A DNA stretch of 64,000 nucleotides, taken from assembly GCF_916618745.1 (NCBI RefSeq), contig NZ_OU745373.1:2184501-2248500 (forward strand). Direction: 5' to 3'. The position numbers and the translations under genes were made by a program. A model generated the notes under the pieces. It was not told where the DNA came from. It saw nothing but the letters and a program-made list of their open reading frames with translations, and did not search any database. This stretch comes from Cardiobacterium sp. Marseille-Q4385. GTDB taxonomy: Bacteria; Pseudomonadota; Gammaproteobacteria; Cardiobacteriales; Cardiobacteriaceae. Of the stretch, positions 7,715 through 16,756 are shown piece by piece (position 1 is the stretch's first letter; each line of letters opens with the position of its first letter).

Positions 7715-8977
7715 TTAGCGGCTGCGGCTGCGTTCGTTGCTGCGGCTGTTCGCCGGGGTGGCGGCAGCAGGGGTTTTGCTGGTCGTGCTGTTGCCGTTTG
7801 TCGGGGTGGGCGCGGTCGTGGCGCTGTCTTCTTGTGCGGCGAGTTGTGGCGGAGTGACGGTGGCAGATGTGCCGCTGAGGTTTATGATGGGGCGGCTGTT
7901 GTCGGCATCAATCAGCACTTTGTTGCTCTGCGCGTAGATGTTCGCCATGGTGTCAAGGTAGAGGCGCTCGCGCATGACGGCGGGATTTTCGCGGTAGGCA
8001 GCGAGCAGGTTGTTGAAGCGGCTGCTGTCGGCGGTAGCGCGGGCAAGGGTTTCGGCTTTGTAGGCTTGCGCTGCCTGAATGAGGCGTTTGGCTTCGCCGC
8101 GCGCAACCGGGATGCGTTCGCGGGCGTAGGCTTCGGCTTCGAGGCCGAGGCGTTCTTCGTCTTCACGGGCACGGACGGCATCTTCGAAAGCATCCTGCAC
8201 TTCAACCGGCGCACGCGCGTCTTGCAGTTCGAAGGCGACGATTTCAAAGCCGAGGTTGTACTGGATGAGGGTTTTTTCGATGATTTGTTTGGCTTCTTGT
8301 GGCCACTCGCCGCGTTTGTCGATGAGGATGTCATCGACGGTATTGCTGCCAACGACTTCGCGGATAGCCGAGATGACGATATCGCGCAGCACTTCTTCGG
8401 GCTGGTTCGCCTGGAAGAGGTAGTTTTTCGCGTCACGGATGCGGTATTGCACGGCGGCGCCGATTTCGACGATGTTTTCGTCGCTGGTCAGCATTTGTCC
8501 GTTGCGCTGGTTGCTGGTGCTGATGCGGCCACTTTGGCTTTTGAGTTCGCCGACTTTCATTGACGAGATGGAGGTCACGTCCACTTTGGTAACTTGGCCG
8601 AAGGGGATGGGGAAGTGCCAATTGAGGCCGGATTTGGTGGTGCGGGTGTAGCGGCCAAGGAAGGTTTCTACGCCGTTTTCGCGTTCGCGCACGGTATAGA
8701 CGCCACTAGCCAGCCAGATGCAGAGGAAGGCGGCAATGACGAGGGTGATGAGTTTGCCGGGCAGATGCAGCGGGGCGCGGCTATTGCCGCCGTTGTCGCT
8801 GCTATTGTTATTGCCCCGGTTTGGTCGACGGCCGATGAGCCTGCTGAAAAATTCGTCAAGATCCGGCGGCTGGTCGTTGTTTTTTTTGTCCGGTTCGTTG
8901 TTGTTGCCCCAAGGGTCTTGCGCCATGGCGAGGGGGCGGGTGTGTTTTTTGAGCAGGCTGCTGATGAGGATGAACAT
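7715..8977 (-). CDS. hflK: HflK, FtsH-protease modulator (SPFH/band 7)
   Basis: This partner of HflC has a Gly/Asn-rich N-terminus (D-P-W-G-N-N-N), P-P-D-L-D-E-F-F, a transmembrane helix near residues 76-96, a band-7 domain and a Thr/Pro/Ala-rich C-terminal tail. The start at 8977 has AGGA nearby, overlapping the hflX stop. An in-frame ATG at 8926 (M-A-Q-D-P-W) matches the start of known HflK proteins better but lacks a ribosome-binding site. The choice between them is open. Confidence 0.92.
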   Translation of the reverse strand: MFILISSLLKKHTRPLAMAQDPWGNNNEPDKKNNDQPPDLDEFFSRLIGRRPNRGNNNSSDNGGNSRAPLHLPGKLITLVIAAFLCIWLASGVYTVRERENGVETFLGRYTRTTKSGLNWHFPIPFGQVTKVDVTSISSMKVGELKSQSGRISTSNQRNGQMLTSDENIVEIGAAVQYRIRDAKNYLFQANQPEEVLRDIVISAIREVVGSNTVDDILIDKRGEWPQEAKQIIEKTLIQYNLGFEIVAFELQDARAPVEVQDAFEDAVRAREDEERLGLEAEAYARERIPVARGEAKRLIQAAQAYKAETLARATADSSRFNNLLAAYRENPAVMRERLYLDTMANIYAQSNKVLIDADNSRPIINLSGTSATVTPPQLAAQEDSATTAPTPTNGNSTTSKTPAAATPANSRSNERSRSR

Positions 8978-8983
8978 GTGGTG

Positions 8984-10279
8984 TTATTCCTGGTCGTCTG
9001 TCTGGGTTTGTAGGTCAAGGCGGCGATTATACTGTGATTGTATTTGCTGATAGCGCTTTTCCCGCAGGCTGATACGCAGCCATTGGCTGCCGTCGGCGGC
9101 GATGCGCTCCTCGCTGACGGCGTGTTCGGCGTAGAGGGTGGCACGCAGGGCGCCTTCGTGCGGGGCGAGGTGCAGCCAGCCGTTTTTCTGGTCGCGGTTG
9201 AAGTAGGCGACGATGGCGTCAGTTAGCAAATCTACGCCTGCGCCAGTGAGCGCCGAGACGAAAACGGCTTCCGCCATGCCGTCGGCGCCGGTTTTGACGT
9301 AGGGTGCTTCGCCGCGCAGGTCGATTTTGTTGTACACACGCAGGGTCGGTACGTCGTCCGCTTCGATGCTTTTCAGAACTTCCATCACCACTTCTTCGCG
9401 CTCGAGATGGTGCGGATCGGCTACGTCAATAACGTGCAGCAGCAAGTCAGCGCGCGCGGTTTCTTCCAGGGTGGCCGAGAAGGCGGCGACGAGTTCGTGC
9501 GGCAGGTCGCTGACAAAGCCGACGGTGTCGGCCATGAGGATGGTCTGTCCGCCCGCCTGTTTGAGGCGGCGCCAAGTCGGATCCAGGGTGGCAAAGAGCT
9601 GGTCCTGCGCGTACACATCCGCTTCGGTCAGCATATTAAAAAGGGTGGATTTGCCGGAGTTGGTGTAGCCCGCGAGTGCCACGGTCGGCATGTCACGGCG
9701 GATGCGCGCCTTGCGGTTTTCTTCGCGCTGTTTTTGCACTTTGTCGAGGCGGCGTTGTAATTGTTTGATGCGGGCGGCGAGCAGGCGGCGGTCGGTTTCG
9801 AGCTGGGTTTCACCAGGGCCGCGCAGGCCGATACCGCCTTTTTGCCGCTCCAAGTGCGTCCAGCCGCGCACTAGGCGGGTGGCAAGGTGGTTCAGCTGGG
9901 CGAGTTCGACTTGCAGTTTGCCTTCGTGGCTGCGGGCGCGCTGCGCGAAGATGTCGAGCACCAGGCCGCTGCGGTCAAGCACACGCGTGTTGCACAGTTT
10001 TTCGAGATTACGTTCCTGCGAGGGGGAAAGCGGGGCGTTGACGATGATAAGTTCGATGTCGTGCGCTTTTACCGCTGCGGCCAGGGCTTCCGCCTGACCA
10101 CGGCCGATGTAGTAGCGCGGCTCAACTTCGCCCCGGCTGAAGCGCTCGGCAAGAATAATTTGCGCGCCGGCAGAGAGGGCGAGTTGGTGAAATTCTTCTT
10201 CGACGGCGGCATCGGGGATGCAGTTGATGTCCACTTGGACGAGGGCGGCGCGTTCGCCGCTTTTTGGTCGTTCAAACAA
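8984..10279 (-). CDS. hflX: HflX, ribosome-associated GTPase
   Basis: HflX binds the 50S subunit and splits stalled ribosomes under stress. The 431-residue product has an N-terminal HflX domain, a Gly-rich linker (G-G-I-G-L-R-G-P-G-E-T), and a G domain with G-Y-T-N-S-G-K-S-T (P-loop), D-T-V-G-F (G3) and N-K-I-D (G4). It lies between hfq and hflK as in other gammaproteobacteria. Confidence 0.95.
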   Translation of the reverse strand: MFERPKSGERAALVQVDINCIPDAAVEEEFHQLALSAGAQIILAERFSRGEVEPRYYIGRGQAEALAAAVKAHDIELIIVNAPLSPSQERNLEKLCNTRVLDRSGLVLDIFAQRARSHEGKLQVELAQLNHLATRLVRGWTHLERQKGGIGLRGPGETQLETDRRLLAARIKQLQRRLDKVQKQREENRKARIRRDMPTVALAGYTNSGKSTLFNMLTEADVYAQDQLFATLDPTWRRLKQAGGQTILMADTVGFVSDLPHELVAAFSATLEETARADLLLHVIDVADPHHLEREEVVMEVLKSIEADDVPTLRVYNKIDLRGEAPYVKTGADGMAEAVFVSALTGAGVDLLTDAIVAYFNRDQKNGWLHLAPHEGALRATLYAEHAVSEERIAADGSQWLRISLREKRYQQIQSQYNRRLDLQTQTDDQE

Positions 10280-10330
10280 AACGCGCCTCCCGTGGGACGG
10301 AAAGCGCGGTGCTGTGCGGTTGATGCATTA

Positions 10331-10639
10331 TTAATACAGCGGATCGGTACTCGGACGGGCAGCTTCTGCCGGGGCAGCGGCGTGTTCGCCGTCTTGTTGT
10401 TCTTCTTCACCTTCTTCGCCTTCGCCGGGGATGCGCACGTTGCGTGCCGGGACGATAGTTGAGATGGCGTGTTTGTAAACCATCTGCGAGATGTTGTTAC
10501 GCAGCAGAAGGACGAAGGCGTCAAACGATTCGATTTGTCCCTGAAGTTTGATGCCATTGACCAGATATACGGATACCGGGATGCGTTCTTTGCGCAGGGC
10601 ATTGAGGTAAGGGTCTTGCAGGGATTGGGATTTACTCAT
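10331..10639 (-). CDS. hfq: Hfq RNA chaperone
   Basis: Hfq is the hexameric Sm-like protein that pairs small RNAs with mRNAs. This 102-residue product holds the Sm core: Q-D-P-Y-L-N-A-L-R-K-E-R, V-Y-L-V-N-G-I-K-L-Q-G and the Sm2 motif Y-K-H-A-I-S-T-I-V-P. The C-terminal tail is acidic and Glu/Ala-rich. The ATG at 10639 is preferred over an upstream one at 10693 because CGGAG precedes it and homologues begin M-S-K-S-Q-S-L-Q-D-P. It heads the six-gene run to purA. Confidence 0.97.
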   Translation of the reverse strand: MSKSQSLQDPYLNALRKERIPVSVYLVNGIKLQGQIESFDAFVLLLRNNISQMVYKHAISTIVPARNVRIPGEGEEGEEEQQDGEHAAAPAEAARPSTDPLY

Positions 10640-10751
10640 TGTTGTTGTGCTCCGAAAGGTTTGTAGAAACACCGGCTGGCGGTGCGCGCGCAATGTATCA
10701 CACTTCGCCCGCCACCCGCGCTTTTTGTCGCTTATGTGATACGTCGGCGCT

Positions 10752-11111
10752 TCAGATCATGTTCAGTTCGATTTTGGCGCGCAGGGTCATCATGTCCATA
10801 CCCCACGGTGGATCCCATTCCATGTGTACTTCGCATTCTTCGACGCCATCCACTTGTTCGACGCCATCTTTGACCCAGTCCGGCATGACGCCTGCTACCG
10901 GGCAGCCGGGCGCGGTGAGGGTCATGTGGATGTCGGCTTTACCGGTTTTTTTGTTGTAGTCGATGTTGTAGATGAGGCCGAGTTCGTAGATGTCCACCGG
11001 GATTTCCGGGTCGTAGATGCCTTTCAATGCGAGGATGATGTCTTTTTCGACCGGGCTCAGGGTGGGGTCTTCGGGGTCTTTTTGGTAGGGGACGTTTTCC
11101 GGGTCGTACAT
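10752..11111 (-). CDS. sufT: SufT/MIP18-family (DUF59) Fe-S assembly protein
   Basis: This 119-residue MIP18/DUF59 protein contains G-I-Y-D-P-E-I-P-V-D-I-Y-E-L-G-L-I-Y, the T-A-P-G-C-P motif with the conserved Cys, and a C-terminal W-D-P-P-W. SufT-type proteins help mature Fe-S proteins. It is the last gene of the suf operon, 67 bases after sufU, and that spacer holds a copy of the dispersed 25-bp repeat. Confidence 0.88.
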   Translation of the reverse strand: MYDPENVPYQKDPEDPTLSPVEKDIILALKGIYDPEIPVDIYELGLIYNIDYNKKTGKADIHMTLTAPGCPVAGVMPDWVKDGVEQVDGVEECEVHMEWDPPWGMDMMTLRAKIELNMI

Positions 11112-11178
11112 GGGGAATCCTGTATTTTCTCAATGGTTCGTTATCGGCTTGTTCGCGCGGTTATCCCGCTTGGCGGCT

Positions 11179-11619
11179 TTATTCGGTCTTCGCTTCGTTT
11201 TTGCCGTGCAGCGCGGCATCGAGGGTGTGCCAGGCGAGAGTGGCGCATTTGACGCGTGAGGGGTATTCGCGCACACCGGCCAGCACTTTGAGTTTGCCGA
11301 CGCTGTCCGGGATGGGGTCTTGCGTGGTCGCGATGTGGTGGAAGTCGTGGTAGAGGTGCGCGAATTCGGCAAGGGTTTTGCCGCGCGCGAGGTCGGTCAT
11401 CAGTGAGGCGCTGGCTTTGGAGATGGCGCAGCCGTCGCCGACGAAGCTAATGTCGGCGATGGTATCGCCGTCCATGCGCACGAATATTTTCAGGTTGTCG
11501 CCGCAGAGCGGGTTGTAGCCGGTGGCGCTGTGGTCGCAGGGGGCAAGCGCGTGGAAGTGGCGCGGGTGTTTACTGTGATCGAGGATGACTTCCTGGTAGA
11601 GGTTTTTGAGGTCGTTCAT
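11179..11619 (-). CDS. sufU: SufU, Fe-S scaffold/sulfur acceptor
   Basis: SufU accepts persulfide sulfur from SufS. The 146-residue protein has Cys39 with Asp41 (N-P-L-C-G-D), Cys64 (G-D-G-C-A-I-S) and a third Cys in R-V-K-C-A-T-L-A-W-H-T-L. The roughly 20-residue insertion before that last motif separates SufU from IscU. It overlaps the sufS stop by one base. A SufU instead of SufE is unusual for an enteric-type gammaproteobacterium. Confidence 0.9.
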   Translation of the reverse strand: MNDLKNLYQEVILDHSKHPRHFHALAPCDHSATGYNPLCGDNLKIFVRMDGDTIADISFVGDGCAISKASASLMTDLARGKTLAEFAHLYHDFHHIATTQDPIPDSVGKLKVLAGVREYPSRVKCATLAWHTLDAALHGKNEAKTE

Positions 11620-12815
11620 TACTGGAAGAGTTGTTGGGTGGCTTGGACGGCGGCGACGAGGCGTTCGATGTCGTCGTGGTTGTTGTAGGCAGCGAAGGAG
11701 GCGCGGATGGTGGCAGGGATGCCGAAGCGGCGCATGACGGGTTCGGCGCAGTGCTGACCGACGCGGACGGCGACGCCGTGCTGGTCGAGAACGGTGCCGG
11801 CGTCGTGCGGGTGGATGCCGTCCAGGGTGAAGGAGATGACGGCGGCTTTGTGGCGGGCGGTGCCGATGATGCGCAGGCCGGGCAGGGCGCCGAGGGCGGC
11901 TTCGGCGGCGGCACGCAGGGTTTCTTCGTGCGCGGCGAGGTTGGCGAGGCCTTTATCGGTAACCCAGTCCAGCGCAGCGCCGAGGCCGATCACTTCGACG
12001 ATAGGCGGGGTGCCGGCCTCGAATTTTTGCGGGGCGGCGGCGTAGTGGGTGTGCTCGAAGCTGACGCTCAGGATCATGTCGCCGCCGGTCTGGTAGGGCG
12101 GCATGGCATCCAGCAGGTCGTATCTGCCATAGAGAACGCCGATGCCGGTCGGGCCGTAGATTTTGTGTGCGGAGAAGACGAGAAAGTCGCAGCCGAGGGC
12201 TTGGACATCGCAAGGCAGATGGGCGACGGCCTGGGCGGCGTCCACGATGGTGTGGATGCCGCGCGCTTTGGCCTCGGCGATGAGCGGGGCGAGGTCGTTG
12301 ATAGTGCCGAGGGCGTTGGAGACGAGGGTGGCGGAGAAGATTTTGACGCCGTCGAGGTAACGCGTAAAGTTGCTGCTGTCGAGTTCGCCCGCGTCGTTGA
12401 TGGGCAGCACGACGAGTTCGGCGCCGAAGCGCTGGCAGGCGCGTTGCCACGGCACGATGTTGGCGTGGTGTTCGAGGGCGGTGAGGAGGATTTTGTCGCC
12501 GGGTTTCAAGACAAGTTCGCCCAGCGAGCTGGCAAGCAGGTTCAGGCCTTCGGTGGTGCTTTTGGTAAAGACGATTTCTTCGGGGCGGGCGGCATTGAGG
12601 AAGTGTGCGGTTTTTTCGCGCACGGTGTCGTAGCGGGCGCTGAGACGCTGCGACAGGGTATGCACCCCCCGGTGGATGTTGCTGTATTCGTGGCGATAGC
12701 AGTGATCCATCGCCTCGATGACGGCCAGCGGTTTTTGTGTGCTGGCAGCGTTGTCGAGGTAGGTCAGCGGCTGGCCGTGGATAGTCTGCGCAAGGATGGG
12801 GAATTCATGCCGCAT
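11619..12815 (-). CDS. sufS: SufS cysteine desulfurase
   Basis: SufS is a PLP enzyme that removes sulfur from cysteine for cluster assembly. The 398-residue product shows Y-L-D-N-A-A-S-T, the PLP lysine in F-S-A-H-K-I-Y-G-P-T-G (near 222) and the catalytic Cys in R-V-G-Q-H-C-A-E-P (near 355). The start M-R-H-E-F-P at 12815 lies 11 bases inside the end of sufD. Gene order R-B-C-D-S-U-T fixes its role. Confidence 0.95.
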   Translation of the reverse strand: MRHEFPILAQTIHGQPLTYLDNAASTQKPLAVIEAMDHCYRHEYSNIHRGVHTLSQRLSARYDTVREKTAHFLNAARPEEIVFTKSTTEGLNLLASSLGELVLKPGDKILLTALEHHANIVPWQRACQRFGAELVVLPINDAGELDSSNFTRYLDGVKIFSATLVSNALGTINDLAPLIAEAKARGIHTIVDAAQAVAHLPCDVQALGCDFLVFSAHKIYGPTGIGVLYGRYDLLDAMPPYQTGGDMILSVSFEHTHYAAAPQKFEAGTPPIVEVIGLGAALDWVTDKGLANLAAHEETLRAAAEAALGALPGLRIIGTARHKAAVISFTLDGIHPHDAGTVLDQHGVAVRVGQHCAEPVMRRFGIPATIRASFAAYNNHDDIERLVAAVQATQQLFQ

Positions 12816-13917
12816 CGGGGGCGTCCTCGTTGTTGTCGCCGAGCCAGTCGCGGCTGATGGAGTCGTGGACGGCGTCAAGGATAGCCGGATGCTCGATGAC
12901 GACGGCTTCGTGCAGGAAGCTGAGGATGAGCATTTTCCGCGCGTTTTCGAGGCTGATGCCCCGGCTTTGCAGGTAGAACAGGGCGTCGGGATCGAGGCGA
13001 CCAGTGGTGGAGCCGTGCGCGCATTGCACGTCGTCGGCGTAGATTTCGAGGCGCGGCACGCTCTGTGAGCGGGCGTTGTCGTGCAGGAGGATGTAGCGGC
13101 TGTTTTGTCGTGCGTCGGTTTTTTGCGCGCCGTGAGCGACGTAGATTGTGCCGTCGAAGTAGCCCTGGGCGCTGTCATCCAGCGCACCGCGCACGATTTG
13201 GTGGCTTTCGCTGTTTTCGGTGTGGTGGCGCACGTTGAGGTGGTAGTCGGCGATCTGGCTGCCGCGCAGGTGCTGGATGCCGCCGAAGGCGAAGTGGCTG
13301 CCTTCGCCGCGCAGTTCGCTATGCACGTCGAGACGGTGCAGGCTGCCGCCCGCTTGCAGGGCGTTGATGCGGATGCGGCTGTTGGCGGCCTGCTGGCTCG
13401 CGATATGCATGAGTTGGGCGGTGTGTTCTGTGCCATGAAACCACAAGGCAAGGTCGAGTTCCGCACCTTCGGCAGCGTCGATACTGAGGACGGGCAGTTG
13501 TGCCCCGGCGCGGCCCGCCTGGTAGTCAATCCAGCAGGCGGTGCGGCTGTTTTTGCCGAGGCGCAGGTGGATGCGGCTGTGTTGCAGTCGCGGTGCGGCG
13601 AGGTCGATGTTGAGCACGAGCGGGGCGTCAAGCGAGGTATTTTCAGGCACGGTGAGCAGCAGGGCGTCGCGCTGTTCGGCGAGGTTTTGCGCGAGGTAGG
13701 GCGCATCCGGCAGGTCGAGCAGGCGGCGGTCAGCATCGGCAAAGTCGCCGTAGTCTTCACCGACGGCGTCCGGCAGGTCATATTGGTAGTCGCTGCCTTC
13801 GCTTTTGCGCTCGCGCGCGGTCAGGGTGTCAAGCGGGGTCCAGCGCCAGGCTTCGTGGCGGCGCGGTTCGCCGTAGTTCTCGCGGTAGGCGCGGGCTTGT
13901 TCCTGGATGTTGTTCAT
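12805..13917 (-). CDS. sufD: SufD, Fe-S scaffold complex subunit
   Basis: SufD forms the SufBCD scaffold with SufB and the ATPase SufC. The 370-residue product has the beta-helix core of the SufB/D family and the C-terminal signature C-A-H-G-S-T-T-G-R-L-D-P, then G-I-S-L-E-N-A-R. It overlaps both sufC (1 base) and sufS (11 bases), showing tight coupling. Confidence 0.95.
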   Translation of the reverse strand: MNNIQEQARAYRENYGEPRRHEAWRWTPLDTLTARERKSEGSDYQYDLPDAVGEDYGDFADADRRLLDLPDAPYLAQNLAEQRDALLLTVPENTSLDAPLVLNIDLAAPRLQHSRIHLRLGKNSRTACWIDYQAGRAGAQLPVLSIDAAEGAELDLALWFHGTEHTAQLMHIASQQAANSRIRINALQAGGSLHRLDVHSELRGEGSHFAFGGIQHLRGSQIADYHLNVRHHTENSESHQIVRGALDDSAQGYFDGTIYVAHGAQKTDARQNSRYILLHDNARSQSVPRLEIYADDVQCAHGSTTGRLDPDALFYLQSRGISLENARKMLILSFLHEAVVIEHPAILDAVHDSISRDWLGDNNEDAPDAA

Positions 13918-14687
13918 TATGCGCTCCGTGCTGCGCCGGTTTCTTCGCCCCGGAAGTCGGCATAGCCTTTGGCTTCGAGTTCGAGGGCGAGGTTTTTGTC
14001 GCCGCTTTCGACGATTTCGCCGTTGACGAGGACGTGGACGTAATCGGGCACGATGTAGTCAAGCAGGCGCTGGTAGTGGGTGATGACGAGAAAGGAACGC
14101 GCCGGGTCGCGCAGGGCGTTGACGCCGTCAGAGACGACGCGCAGGGCGTCGATGTCGAGGCCGGAATCGGTTTCATCCAGCACGGCGAGGCGCGGTTCAA
14201 GGACGGACATTTGCATGATTTCGTTGCGCTTTTTCTCGCCGCCGGAGAAGCCGACGTTGACCGGGCGCGAGAGGAAGCTGTCGTTCATTTTTACGGTCTT
14301 CATGCGCTGTTGCAGCAGTTCGTAGAATTCCATCGCGTCCATTTCGCCTTTGCCTTCGTAGGCGCGCTTGGCGTTGACCGCGGCTTTGAGGAAGTAGAGG
14401 TTGCTGACGCCAGGGATTTCCACCGGATACTGGAAGGCGAGAAAGATGCCGGCGCAGGCGCGTTCGTCCGGCTCCATGTCGAGCAGGTTTTTACCGTTGT
14501 AGGTGATGCTGCCTGCGGTAATTTCGTAGTTTTCCTGTCCGGCGATGACGTTGGCGAGGGTGGATTTGCCGGAGCCGTTCGGTCCCATGATGGCGTGGAC
14601 TTCGCCCGCGCCGATATGGAGGTTGACGCCGTTTAATATTTTTTTGCCGTCGAGGGTGGCGACGTGCAGGTTTTCGATGTTGAGCAT
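13917..14687 (-). CDS. sufC: SufC, ABC-type ATPase of the SUF scaffold
   Basis: SufC drives conformational change of SufBCD. The 256 residues contain Walker A G-P-N-G-S-G-K-S-T near 35, the SufC signature F-S-G-G-E-K-K-R-N-E near 150, and Walker B L-A-V-L-D-E-T-D-S-G-L-D. It is soluble, with no membrane segments, as usual for SufC. A 103-base gap containing variants of the 25-bp repeat separates it from sufB. Confidence 0.97.
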   Translation of the reverse strand: MLNIENLHVATLDGKKILNGVNLHIGAGEVHAIMGPNGSGKSTLANVIAGQENYEITAGSITYNGKNLLDMEPDERACAGIFLAFQYPVEIPGVSNLYFLKAAVNAKRAYEGKGEMDAMEFYELLQQRMKTVKMNDSFLSRPVNVGFSGGEKKRNEIMQMSVLEPRLAVLDETDSGLDIDALRVVSDGVNALRDPARSFLVITHYQRLLDYIVPDYVHVLVNGEIVESGDKNLALELEAKGYADFRGEETGAARSA

Positions 14688-14790
14688 GGTGTTTCCTTTT
14701 GTTGTTCTGTAATGCAGTGGGGCGTGTGGTTATCTCGCTTGACGCGTCTGGAGGGCGTAAAGCCAGATTTCGCCTCGCTTGGCGGGTGTT
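14688..14790. repeat. Spacer with two degenerate 25-bp-family repeats between sufB and sufC
   Basis: TTATCTCGCTTGACG (14730-14744) and CGCCTCGCTTGGCGGGT (14771-14787) are variants of the dispersed unit centred on TATCCCGCTTGGCGG. No gene is present. The repeats could form a weak hairpin or processing site inside the suf transcript. Confidence 0.5.
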
Positions 14791-16233
14791 TTAGCCGACA
14801 CTGCCTTCGAGTTTGAGTTCGATCAGGCGTTGTGCTTCAACGGCAAATTCCATCGGCAGTTCCTGGAAGATTTCTTTGCAGAAGCCATTGACGATGAGGC
14901 TGACCGCGTCTTCTTCGGACAGGCCGCGCTGCATGCAGTAGAAGATTTGGTCTTCGCCGATTTTGGCGGTGGTCGCTTCGTGTTCGACTTGCGCCGTCGG
15001 GTTTTGCACCATCAGGTACGGAAAGGTGTGCGCGCCGCAGTTGCTGCCGATGAGCAGGGAGTCGCATTGTGAGAAGTTGCGCGCGCCGTCGGCTTTCGGC
15101 AGGATTTTGACCAGGCCGCGATAAGCGTTCTGCGCGTGGCCGAGCGAGATGCCTTTGGAGATGATGGTCGATTTGGTGTTTTTGCCGATGTGGATCATTT
15201 TTGAGCCGGAATCGATCTGCTGGTAGTCGCGGGCGAGGGCGACGGAGTAGAACTCGCCGATGCTGTCATCGCCTTTCAGGACGACGCCGGGGTATTTCCA
15301 GGTGATGGCTGAGCCGGTTTCGACTTGTGTCCACGAGATTTTGCTGCGCGCGCCTTCGCACAGGCCGCGTTTGGTAACGAAGTTGTAGATGCCGCCGTTG
15401 CCGTCTTTGTCGCCGGGAAACCAGTTCTGCACGGTGGAGTATTTCACTTCGGCGTTTTCGTGGGCGATGATTTCGACGACAGCGGCATGCAGCTGGTGTT
15501 CTTCCCGCTTCGGCGCGGTGCAGCCTTCAAGGTAGGACACGTATGCGCCTTTGTCGGCGATGATGAGTGTGCGCTCAAACTGGCCGGTGTTGGCGGCGTT
15601 GATGCGGAAGTAGGTAGAGAGTTCCATCGGGCAACGCACGCCGGGCGGGATGTAGCAGAAGGAGCCGTCGGTGAAGACGGCGGAGTTGAGTGCGCTGAAG
15701 TAGTTATCGTCCATGCGCACGACGGAGCCGAGGTATTTGCGCACGAGGTCGGGGTGCTCTTTGACCGCTTCGCTGAAGGAGCAGAAGATGATGCCTTCTT
15801 TGCCGAGACGCTCTTTGAAGCTGGTCGCGACCGAGACGGAGTCGAAGACGGCATCGACCGCCACGCCCGCCAGCATTTCCCGCTCTTGCAGCGGGATGCC
15901 GAGCTTTTCGTAGGTGCGCAGCAGTTCGGGATCGACTTCATCCAGCGACTTGGGGCCGTCTTTCTGGGTTTTCGGCGCGGAGTAGTAGGAAATCGCCTGG
16001 TAGTCGATGGGCTTGATGTTGAGATGTCCCCAGTCGGGCTGTTCCAGGGTCAGCCAGTGGCGGTAGGCAGCGAGGCGGAATTCACGCAGCCAGTCCGGCT
16101 CGTTTTTCATGCGCGAGATGTGCGCGATGACGCTTTCGTCAAGGCCGGGCGGTAGGGTTTCTTGTTCGATGTGGGTTTCAAAGCCGTACTGGTATTCGGT
16201 TTCGGCGATTTTTTTCAGTTCTTCGTTGCTCAT
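14791..16233 (-). CDS. sufB: SufB, Fe-S scaffold complex subunit
   Basis: SufB is the cluster-building subunit of SufBCD. The 480-residue product carries W-K-Y-P-G-V-V-L-K-G-D-D-S, S-I-I-S-K-G-I-S-type and S-N-C-G-A-H-T-F-P-Y motifs typical of SufB; the SufC-contact region lies at the C-terminus. The start overlaps the end of the Rrf2 regulator gene (ATGA-type). Confidence 0.97.
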   Translation of the reverse strand: MSNEELKKIAETEYQYGFETHIEQETLPPGLDESVIAHISRMKNEPDWLREFRLAAYRHWLTLEQPDWGHLNIKPIDYQAISYYSAPKTQKDGPKSLDEVDPELLRTYEKLGIPLQEREMLAGVAVDAVFDSVSVATSFKERLGKEGIIFCSFSEAVKEHPDLVRKYLGSVVRMDDNYFSALNSAVFTDGSFCYIPPGVRCPMELSTYFRINAANTGQFERTLIIADKGAYVSYLEGCTAPKREEHQLHAAVVEIIAHENAEVKYSTVQNWFPGDKDGNGGIYNFVTKRGLCEGARSKISWTQVETGSAITWKYPGVVLKGDDSIGEFYSVALARDYQQIDSGSKMIHIGKNTKSTIISKGISLGHAQNAYRGLVKILPKADGARNFSQCDSLLIGSNCGAHTFPYLMVQNPTAQVEHEATTAKIGEDQIFYCMQRGLSEEDAVSLIVNGFCKEIFQELPMEFAVEAQRLIELKLEGSVG

Positions 16234-16670
16234 GAGGCTTTACTTTGGGTTTGTGCGGGGTGCAGGCGTTCGTAGCGCTGCATATCGGCCAGGGTTTTAT
16301 CGGCAAGCAGGGCACGGATGTCGTTGTTCAGGGTCAGCCAGAAGGGGCTGAGCTGGCAGTGTTCGGCCAGCGCACAGTTGTTCTCGCTTGCCGCGCATTC
16401 GACCAGTTCCGGCGTGCCTTCCATCGCTTCCACCACGTCTAGCGCGGTGATGTCGGCTGCGTCACGGGCAAGCTGGTAACCGCCGTAGGCACCACGGGTG
16501 GATTCGAGGATGCCCCGCTGGGTCAGGCGTTTCAGCACTTTGCCGGACATTGGCACGGCAATGCGGGTACGGCCTGCAAGGTAAGCGGTGTTTTTGGCGG
16601 TGCCGTCGGCAGCCAGCACCGCACCGAGCAGCATGAAGGCGTATTCGGTTTCTTTGGTGATGCGCAGCAT
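16230..16670 (-). CDS. Rrf2-family regulator of the SUF operon
   Basis: This 146-residue winged-helix protein of the IscR/SufR type has an N-terminal DNA-binding domain (R-I-T-K-E-T-E-Y-A and R-G-A-Y-G-G-Y-Q-L) and three cysteines in V-E-C-...-N-N-C-A-L-A-E-H-C that should hold a [2Fe-2S] cluster. It heads the suf operon and overlaps sufB, so it probably senses cluster supply and controls its own operon. The promoter should lie in 16671-16756. Confidence 0.9.
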   Translation of the reverse strand: MLRITKETEYAFMLLGAVLAADGTAKNTAYLAGRTRIAVPMSGKVLKRLTQRGILESTRGAYGGYQLARDAADITALDVVEAMEGTPELVECAASENNCALAEHCQLSPFWLTLNNDIRALLADKTLADMQRYERLHPAQTQSKAS

Positions 16671-16756
16671 GGGAAAGGGTTTCTGAATCAGGACAGGAAA
16701 TGTACTTTATCGGGTTCGCGCAGGGCGTGCAAGCCGCACGTTCTACTTTTCTGTTC

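Noticed and set aside
6656..8563. Long plus-strand open frame over hflC/hflK
   Set aside because: Antisense shadow of two clear genes in GC-rich DNA, low-complexity translation (Gly/Val/Phe) without family features.
12855..13781. Extension of the sufS frame upstream through sufD
   Set aside because: Only the part from the ATG at 12815 matches SufS; the rest is a Thr/Ser/Ala-rich shadow of sufD.
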